Of a stretch of 64,000 bases of DNA, positions 56,430-64,000 are shown in pieces. The notes below the pieces were generated by a model that was not told the DNA's origin, made no database searches, and saw nothing but the letters and a program-made list of their open reading frames with translations. Every line of letters starts with the position of its first letter. The stretch's first letter is position 1. Origin of the DNA: Ampelocalamus luodianensis (Eukaryota > Streptophyta > Magnoliopsida > Poales > Poaceae); contig CM070639.1 in assembly GCA_036346255.1 (NCBI GenBank), forward strand, positions 692,001 to 756,000, written 5' to 3'. A program made the translations under genes and the position numbers.

Positions 56430-59400
56430 CTAGCATTTGAAGCCATGGCAAACTGACAGGATAATGATGAGGATCAGCGCAACGATGATGCCGAGGACGA
56501 TCAGCTTGATCTTCATGTTCTGGTACCACATCTTGCGCCGCACCAGTGTGCCTTGCTGCCTGAAATCAGCTGCCTGAAAAAGGCCCAAATATCGTTACCA
56601 CACTCTCTATTTTCACTGCTTTTCTGACAGCGTTATGTTGCAGAATTGTCTCAAAGTTAATCTAAAGACGAAACTGACTTGGATGACTGAACTTTCGATC
56701 ACAAACCTGGTCATGGAGTTGCTCACTCCTGGTGACAAGGACATCGATCTGTTGCCCACGATCAAAGACCTGACATGAAACATACTCATGGAAACTGCTG
56801 AATAAGAGCTCAAAATAAAAAAGGACCAGCTGAACTCCTTTTCAAAAAAACAATTGAAGAACCGAAACTTGAAGAAGGTTCAGATAATGTAAAACCTTAA
56901 TAACAAAAGGGTACTTAGGATTTTAGGAATAATTATGTGTTCCTCTTGGGATCCCTACACACTTTATTTATAGTGTCAAATATTACCGCCCGACTCTAAC
57001 ATAACTCGCATACAATTTGAGTCCGACTCTCACGCACGACTTGTACTCTTACCTAAACTCTAATCTCTAACGCTCCCCCTCAAGATGGGTATGAGAACGC
57101 CCCTAAAGATGGGTATGAGATAATAATTATGGTCATCTTGTTACATATTGCAATACTATTACTAGAATCTACCAAAACCTACCATCTATAGACTCTATAA
57201 CTAATACCATTAAAAAAGTTGCTCACCACCAATACTACCAGAGACGTCACCAAATCCATCTCCACCATCTACCAGCCGCCTCGATCTCAACCTCATCTTC
57301 CTCTACCCTCATGCCCCCAGCCACCCCCGGCATCCACCATCTCTACCCACACGCTCCCAATCTCGGCCTCCACCACCCTACCTCTGTTATAGACCATTAC
57401 GCCTAACTCCAGTTCCAATCCTCTTCTGAAGCTCTCCAGCAACACTATCTTCGACACCCGTACCAACACCACTGCAACAGACCAATTCCACCATTAACAC
57501 AACCACCAAAGCATTACCTGAACAATCTTCTCCCCTGTCTTCCATGCCTTCCGTTGTAACCTCCGATGCTGTCACCAAACAACACAGCAGCTAGGGCTCT
57601 TAGCAAACACACCATCCTCTCTTTCCTTTCCCAATCACAATACACGCAACCACACCAGATCCTTCACCGATTTGGATCCAAACCGGATCCCCCTCAATCA
57701 TATCAGATCCTCCACTGATCTGGATCCACAACACATCATATCCTCCACATCGGATCAGATCATCAGACTTCCACATCAGATTAGATCCTCCACCCTCGAA
57801 GCACCCACACTGGATAAAATCCACCACACCTCATCTGAGATCCATATCGGATCAGATCTCCCACACCGGATCTAAGATCCACGCTGACACCACACCACAT
57901 CCTCCACACCGGATCCACCCACACCAGATCTCCTTTTTCTTTTCTTTTCTTTTCTTTCCTTTCTTTCTTTTTCTCCATTTCTTCTATTTCTTTTTTCCTC
58001 CCACACGCTCACGCCCTCACCTCACCTCTGTCTTCTTCTCTCTTTCTTCTTCACCTCTTCCTCCCACCTCTCTCCGGCTGAGTCAGCCCTGGCCGGATCC
58101 GGCACTGATCCTCCGCAGCCTTCACCTCCTCCCTCTGCTTCCTCGCCCGTGACTCAGCTCGACCGCAACCTACACCATGCTGCCTCCTCGCTCGCGCCCA
58201 GATCCGGCTGCCTCTGACCGCCACTATAACATCCCAATTTTCAGAGCTTAAAAATCTTTTAATAGTTAGTAGGAAGAAAATTCACCATTTGGATTTTATT
58301 TGAATTTAATTTCAAAAGCTTAATATTGAACTTTGCAATAAAAAACATTTAATGTGAATAATCCCAAGTGGAACAATAGCCAAAACTATTTTATTTGGGT
58401 TCTATGTGCTCAGATATATTTTCTAGATTTTTCTAGAATTTTTCTGAGTTCATTTGCTATTTTCTATTGCTTATTTGAATTTCTGGTATTTTCTAAAATA
58501 GAAAAGCTATTTATAATCTCCAAATCCTCTTAGGCCTAATCTTTCCGGCCCAACCCTATTCCCATGACCCGCCAAATTGACTCATGTGCAGGCCAGCCCA
58601 CCACTCACAAGGCGGCGCCTCACTTCGACATGCGGCCCCGCATGTCGCCTCTCTCTCTCTCTCCGAGCGCCTGCTCGTTCTCCACCGTCCGATCGAGGAT
58701 GAGCGGCTAGATGCGCGTGAGGTAACGAGACGGTCGAATGTTCCTTTGATTGTGGGCGTTCGATCAGATCTGAACGGTCAGATCGTGAGTCCGTTTCGCA
58801 GCCGCACCATTTCGCACGCGCCGCGTCCTAACCTTAGCCACTGACGTGTGGGTCCCACCCCGCCACGCCATCATCGTCTCCGAAGTTGGGGGCGGCGACT
58901 CCGCCGCCGCCCGCTTTTTCGCCGTTCGTGCCTGGACTCTCCCGAGCCTCCGAGTATAAAGGAGGTAGCCCTCGATCTCCGCGCTCCAACCGCGCGCATG
59001 CCCGCCGAACCCTAACCTAGCGCCGCAAAGCTCGGAGAAGCGACCGCGCCGCAACTCCGACGAGCTTGTTCTCGCCGTTGGTGCGCCGCACCTCTTCGTC
59101 GCACCCTCGGCATCGCACGGAGCTCCTCTACCTCTGGTGGCCTTGGTTTTGGCGGAAGATCGTCGTAGCTTCGATCCGTCGAGCCCGAATCCTCTCGCCG
59201 CTCTTCGCCGCCGCCGCCGCCACGACGTTCCGTGCACGGTGAGCACACCGCGTGATCCTCGTGTCATCCTCTACCTCCGGTACCACCCACCGCCGGTGAA
59301 ACACCGCTGTCGCGGAACCCTCGGCCCCGAGCGCGCCGTCGTCGGGTCCGGCGTGGCACGCCACTCGCCGCCACCTCAAGCACGCGTCAGCGCCGTGCCC

Positions 59401-62400
59401 TCGTGTCGCCCGCGTGGAGCCCCGTCAGCGTCCACGTGCGCGCCCACGTGGTAGTCCACCGGCTCCAGATTCAACCGGCTCGGTAGACTTGGTCTACCGT
59501 GAGCCATCTCACTGACATGTGGGTCCCATATGTCAGGTTTTTCTTTTCTTTATCTTTATCTGAAATTCTGAGGGCTGACGTCGTGATTGCGCAATAATCC
59601 GATTTTTCTTTAGAGAAATAATTCGGAAATTCCAGAAAATCCAAATTAGGGTTTCTTTTAGATTTCCAATCTTCCAAAGCCCATAACTTTTGCATCCTAA
59701 CTCCGATTGAGCCCATTCAAATTTCTAAATTTGTCTAAATTCAAGCTCTATTTATCTGAGATTTTTATTTAATTTTTGGAGTTTGTTTTGCCTCTGTTAT
59801 TTATTTATTTTGTTTATTTTTGTTTCGTTTGCGAGTAGACTCGATTCGTCGGGAAATTTTGTGGAAGAAGGAGCACCCCAAGATCAAGACCAGTACATAG
59901 ACCTTTTCCAAGGCAAGTCATACCTTTGATCATCTTGAACCCAGTTTTCAAATTACTTTGTGTTAAATTAATGCATTCTACTTTAATTATTTATTTAAAT
60001 GCTTTGGGCATAGTTATTATCCAAATTGCTATCACACTTTGGCCTTGTATGTCATAATTCCTTGTCACCCTAGATTGGTTATTAGTTGGTAATATTATAG
60101 CACCAACGTGGGTTGGTTAGATGCGAGTACAATTGCTTAGCCATGCTACGAGTCTCACATCTCATGAAAGTTGCAAATATGAACTATGACTAAGTGACTA
60201 TGGAACTTCGTAAAATCTGTGTGCTATGTGTTATTACTTCGTGATGGCATGTGTTGCACTAAAACCAAGCGGGTGGTAAAGGATTTAGACCGAGGCAAGT
60301 GGTGGAGAGCGTGTGAGATGGTGGTCTATGTGATGGGAATGATGGTCTTTGTGACTTAGTTAGAAAATGGAAGTCTTGCCTTGGTCGATTAAGGACTTAA
60401 CTTTGTGCGCCATTGAACTGAGCTCATCATGCGACCACATGCCCGGTATGGGACGGGCTAACTTAGTAAGTTATGGATTCTCGGCATTGATGTTCGGTGG
60501 ATAGGTTAGGTGTGTGTGACAGGTGGAGGTGTGACTACTTGGTGGTTGCATCGCGGGACGATCGTCTTCCCTGTCCCGGCGGTGTGTGTTATACCAATTC
60601 TATGTGGTTTGGTATAGCAATTTGTAAGCACACTGGGAATGTCAATGTTTGAGATGAAGTTTCGAACTGTTTTGTTACGATTGGTGCTTGCTACACTAGT
60701 TGTATCTTGTGGGTAAAGTGTACAACCTCTGCAGTGTTAAACAATCTATTCGAATAGCGCGTCATGGTCATGGACATGCTCGGGGATTTCACACGAGGGG
60801 TAGTTTTCATAAAATGTGGGAATGGGAGCTGTGTGACCTCAATCATATGGCTATGTGAAATAATCTGTTTAGCTGTGTGTCCTTGTGGAAACAAATGTTA
60901 AATTATTATTGTCTATTTGTTTTGAATTATGCTTTCAATCTATTATGGTATTCAATTGCAAATGTTGCTTTTATGCAAAAGAACCACATAAGCCTTTTAT
61001 TTGGAATAAGCCTGCATCTATACATTGCATTCTGTGGTATGATTTGCGAGTACGGTTGTGTACTCACGCTTGTTGTAAAACTTGCGCCCAAACCTACAGA
61101 AGAGGAGGAGTATACGCCTGCTTTCGAGGAGGAATTCGCTGAAGGCTGATCGTGCGTTAAGGTCTGGATCCGATCGGTTGCCGTGGTGAATTGGTGGGAT
61201 CTACTGGAGTTTTCCGTTCATTCTTGCTTTATTTCCTGTTAGCCCTGCGAGGCTTAATAAGTGTAAACTCGACCATAAGGTCAAAACCCTTATTTGTTAT
61301 TCAAACTAATCGTTTACTTTATTTATCGCTTGTGTGGATCGATATTTACCTATGTTAACCCTGTGTGCACTAGCGTGATCCTGGACTAGTGCAGTATACA
61401 CAGAGGGTTCCAGAATCGTAATTCTGGGTCCCGACAGCCACCGCGCCTCACCTCCTCGTCAACCCCGCCTGCTCCATGTTGTAAGGGCGGCACACCAGCC
61501 CCCGCGACTAGGCGAACACCGCAAGCGCGCCACCCCTCCAGGTAGCTCCGGAAGGGTCCAGAGAATCCCGAAGATACCCGGAGGGGTCCGGAGGATCCCG
61601 GAGGCACCCGAAGGGGTCCGGAGCACTGCAACCTCCTGGGGTGGCCAAGGTCCTTCAAACAGGGGCATCCTGTACCCCCCGGGGAACCACAGTACCGCTG
61701 GGCCAGGCGCACCAAGTAGATGGACCAGGACCAAGAGGGTCCACCGTGTGTCAGGGACTACACATAGGGGTAGGAAAAGTTTCTACAACCCCTACCAACA
61801 TAGGGCCCTGTAATGGGTAGATCTGTAATCTCATGTACCTTGTAGAAAGGCTATAAATAGCCTCCCCATGTAAGGGGGGATGACTTTTGGACAATCAATA
61901 CTCTTCCTGACAACATATCCCCTCTTCGAGGACCCTTTGGTCATCCATATGGACACTAGGGATCCCCCTCTTTCTACTGGCGAGCCCTTCTTGCTACAAC
62001 ACTCCACCTCTGGCGTCCCCATCGTCGGATCCGAATCAATCCACCCGGATCCCTTTCACCTCCTCTCCACCGCCGCACCGACCCTCCTCCCTCACCGTCA
62101 CGACCCCAGCTCCCTCCTCCCTCACCACCACATCACCACCGGATCTCCTCCCTCCGCCCCAACTACCATCGAGCGGCGCCCCGAGCAGATGCAACCCCAA
62201 ACCGTGGGCATGGCCCGCGTGGCTCAGCGATGGCGGCTTGCACACAACCCGGTCGGCCGTGGTCCGCTCCCATGCGACGCGGTCGCGGAGGACCACTTGC
62301 GTCGAGGCCGTGGCGGCCTGCGGATCGACTGAGGAGTGGCGCGCGGCTCTTCTAAGGTAAGGGTTTTTTTCTAGGTTAGAGTTTTTGGTTGGGTTGACTC

Positions 62401-63034
62401 TGATACCATGTAGTATTTCGGGAATAATTGTGTGTCCCTCTTGGGATACTCACACCCTTTATTTATAGTGTCAAATATTACAGTTCGACTCTAACACAAC
62501 TCGCATACGATTTGAGTCCGACTCGCACATGACTTGGATTCTTACCTAAACTCTGATATCTCCAACAAGGTAAAAATTTTAGAATGAAAATGTTGCACAA
62601 ATCCATCCAGGCTATGCCATTAAAGTAGCGTTGGTGAATAATTACCTTCTCAATGTTTTCCTTCATGATGCCTTTAACTTCTGAGACCTGAGCTTTCACT
62701 TTTGACAGCCTGCTGACCTCCTCAGGGTGATCCATACAGTACTGCATCTGCTCCCTAAGCCTTGGCCTGTCTTGTCAGTTCCCCATGAACAATGAGAAGA
62801 AAAATAATGTTTTGGGCAAGTATATATGGTAAAACTAAAAGTAGGGTGTATCTGAATCCCATGAATCATTTGAAGATGAAATGAATTGTTACCCGAAATC
62901 TCGGCTGAGACTGTTAGCTGCAGCTGTGGCTGCTTTCCCCCCTCCGTATTTCATGTTGAAATCATCCTTGATCATCTCTAGGAAGGCAAGAGGAATCTCA
63001 CGGCCGGCTGACTCGCTCGCTACAACGCAGTATG
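56430..63034 (-). CDS. R-SNARE, VAMP72 family (VAMP721/722-like), 3' part
   Basis: Exons in transcript order: 62893-63034, 62646-62766, 56707-56769, 56430-56573, all GT/AG and in phase. The first visible exon (YCVVASESAGREIPLAFLEM ...) is the second half of the longin domain. Next come the SNARE motif (MQYCMDHPEEVSRLSKVKAQ ... MKENIEKVFDRGQQIDVLV), with the zero-layer Arg in VFDRGQQ, and a C-terminal membrane anchor (IKLIVLGIIVALILIIILSV) ending CHGFKC-stop. The protein drives fusion of secretory/endosomal vesicles with the plasma membrane. The upstream exons with the start codon are not found up to 64000, so the gene is cut by the window edge. Its second visible intron (56770-62645) is swollen by nested retroelements. 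Confidence 0.93.
57640..57930. repeat. Degenerate CACACCGGATC/CAGATCCTCCAC repeats
   Basis: Short units such as ATCAGATCCTCCAC, CACACCGGATC and GGATCCA recur irregularly inside the retroelement. Confidence 0.5.
57929..57975. repeat. Pyrimidine microsatellite (TTTTC)n
   Basis: A run of CTTTT/CTTTC units followed by more T/C-rich sequence to about 58080. Confidence 0.85.
58225..61436 (+). mobile_element. Solo LTR, 3.2 kb, gypsy-type
   Basis: Perfect 5-bp target duplication GCCAC (58220-58224, 61437-61441). Starts TATAACATCCCAATTTTC (the expected TG is TA here) and ends GGGTCCCGACA. TATAAA at 58955-58960 lies in a promoter-like context followed by GC-rich leader sequence. AATAAGTG near 61256 may be a polyadenylation signal. 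No second LTR or internal region. Very long LTRs starting TGTAACATCCC are known to me from rice Ty3 families such as RIRE3/RIRE8, but I cannot fix the family. Open frames inside are not recognisable. Confidence 0.82.
61477..62001 (+). mobile_element. Solo LTR, 525 bp
   Basis: Perfect 5-bp target duplication CTCCA (61472-61476, 62002-62006). Starts TGTTGTAAGG, ends GCTACAACA, with a TATA-like CTATAAATAG at 61851-61860. Inserted 40 bp from the neighbouring solo LTR. Confidence 0.85.
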
Positions 63035-63840
63035 CTACAGTTGTTGCAGATGCTTCAGCTAGCAGCACAGCCATTACAAATACACACACAAGCAGTTGAA
63101 GTTTTTGCAATTGTTTCCATCTCTTTCACTTTTTGTGATAATTCTGTACTGGCAACTATACTAGTTTTGCATGCTTTCCACGGCTCTGGCTGCCATTGCC
63201 TTGTATTTCAATCATGTGTTTCTTCAGGTTTCTACTAAGCAGACCTTTATGTGTAAACATTACATACAATGAAATTATTCTAGATAGGGAGTGATGCATT
63301 TTCTTCAGCGTATTATACGGTAGTCAAGAATGAAAATATAGGATTTGTAGGATGGGACTTTTGGGGGATAACTTGGCATGAAGAGAAGGAATATAACCTT
63401 TTCTGATGGACAAGCTTAAAAGCAGAGCAACAAAAGGAGCATCAGGTCCGAAGTAGTACTAAATTTCAGATCTGGACCTCTCTAATTGAAAGCAACATAA
63501 ATAATTGGCAAACTGGGAGGGTGATTTCCTCCTTGGCATCATTTTATACATCAAACCCATCATATTAGCGTGGAATAGATTACTATAAATACTAATTTGA
63601 GGTCATTAAATCTAGTACGGTCGATTTTAAACTCCTCTTCTGCCTGCACACATATATATTGTCAAGGACAGTTGGCACCAGAATCCTAGCAACTCTGAAT
63701 TTTGGCATAAGCTGAACTATCTGAAGTTCTGAACTTATTAAGCCCAAGTTTAGCATGTCTCGGAGAGAATGCCTCTTAATAGATTCAGTTCACTGAACTA
63801 GGAACCAAACTTAGGATGAAATAGGTGTGCTTCTAGTTGC
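63035..63840 (-). other. VAMP intron sequence
   Basis: AT-rich, no further VAMP exon found on the minus strand and no readable TE ends. Confidence 0.5.
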
Positions 63841-64000
63841 CTTTTTTTTTTTTTTTTAAAAAAAAAGTCCATTTGACACCCTAAACTATTTTGAAAGTTC
63901 GAAATCAACCCCGAACTGTTAAACCAGATGCCCAACCCCCTCAACTATCAATACTGTTTATTTTACCCCTTTAACCCAAATTAGGGTGGTTTTGTCTGGC
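63841..64000. repeat. Possible MITE start cut by window end
   Basis: A T/A homopolymer followed by GTCCATTTGACACCCTAAAC and CCCAACCCCCTCAACTATC resembles a common rice MITE end. The other end is outside the window. Confidence 0.35.

Larger units (their letters stand above)
56914..62567 (-). mobile_element. Short-LTR retroelement in the VAMP intron
   Basis: LTRs about 56914-57072 and 62409-62567 share GGAATAATT, TTTATAGTGTCAAATATTAC and ACTCGCATAC-ATTTGAGTCC. Flanks GGGTA (56909-56913) and AGGTA (62568-62572) form a 5-bp duplication with one mismatch. Primer site TGGTATCAGAGTC (minus, 62396-62408) and purine tract TTGAGGGGGAG next to the left LTR give minus orientation. The interior is GC-rich with CGGATC-rich repeats (57640-57930) and two nested solo LTRs. 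No gag/pol. Same general design as the CCD1-intron elements, different LTR. Confidence 0.85.

Overview
This is nuclear DNA of a grass, most likely rice (Oryza) or a close relative. The genes have GT-AG introns, the proteins are plant types (a CCD1 carotenoid dioxygenase, a yippee-like zinc protein, a secreted glycine-rich protein, a VAMP72-type R-SNARE), and the space between and inside them is packed with nested transposable elements of the kinds usual in cereal genomes. No prokaryotic, organellar or CRISPR-like features were seen. The species is an inference.

Layout. 14-16463 (minus): a complete 14-exon CCD1 gene stretched to 16.4 kb by intronic repeats. One intron holds a 5.85-kb short-LTR retroelement (2166-8016) that itself carries a hAT-type MITE and a second retroelement. 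Another intron holds a 2.6-kb degenerate tandem array (12005-14600). 16837-28750: an intergenic TE block with a decayed RICESLEEPER-like hAT transposon starting 374 bp upstream of the CCD1 ATG, a PIF/Harbinger-like MITE split by a short LTR element, a small hAT MITE, a broken MuDR-type transposase interrupted by a Ty3 remnant, and a probable solo LTR. 29010-30538 (minus): a complete five-exon yippee-like gene. 31500-36250: a TTGTTGCA-rich tract, a 0.9-kb foldback MULE with a 9-bp target duplication, and a single stranded exon of adenine phosphoribosyltransferase. 37081-38044: a Stowaway-like hairpin followed by an intact glycine-rich protein gene (plus).

38380-55955: a decayed gypsy-type transposon fragment, then a 14.9-kb tandem/segmental array of a defective copia element in minus orientation (gag and protease only, no integrase or reverse transcriptase). 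It carries what looks like a captured piece of an hnRNP/Musashi-type RNA-binding protein. 56430-63034 (minus): the 3' four exons of a VAMP72-family R-SNARE whose 5' end lies beyond the window. Its large intron contains another short-LTR element with two solo LTRs nested in it.

The four host genes have unrelated roles (apocarotenoid cleavage, a putative zinc-binding regulator, cell-wall protein, vesicle fusion) and do not form a pathway or operon. The connecting theme is TE nesting: several target-site duplications can be read directly and give an order of insertion. I found no convincing new enzymatic or defence system. The most unusual structures are the copia/gypsy segmental array with its captured exon, the CCD1 intronic repeat array, and the retroelement whose internal region appears duplicated head to tail.
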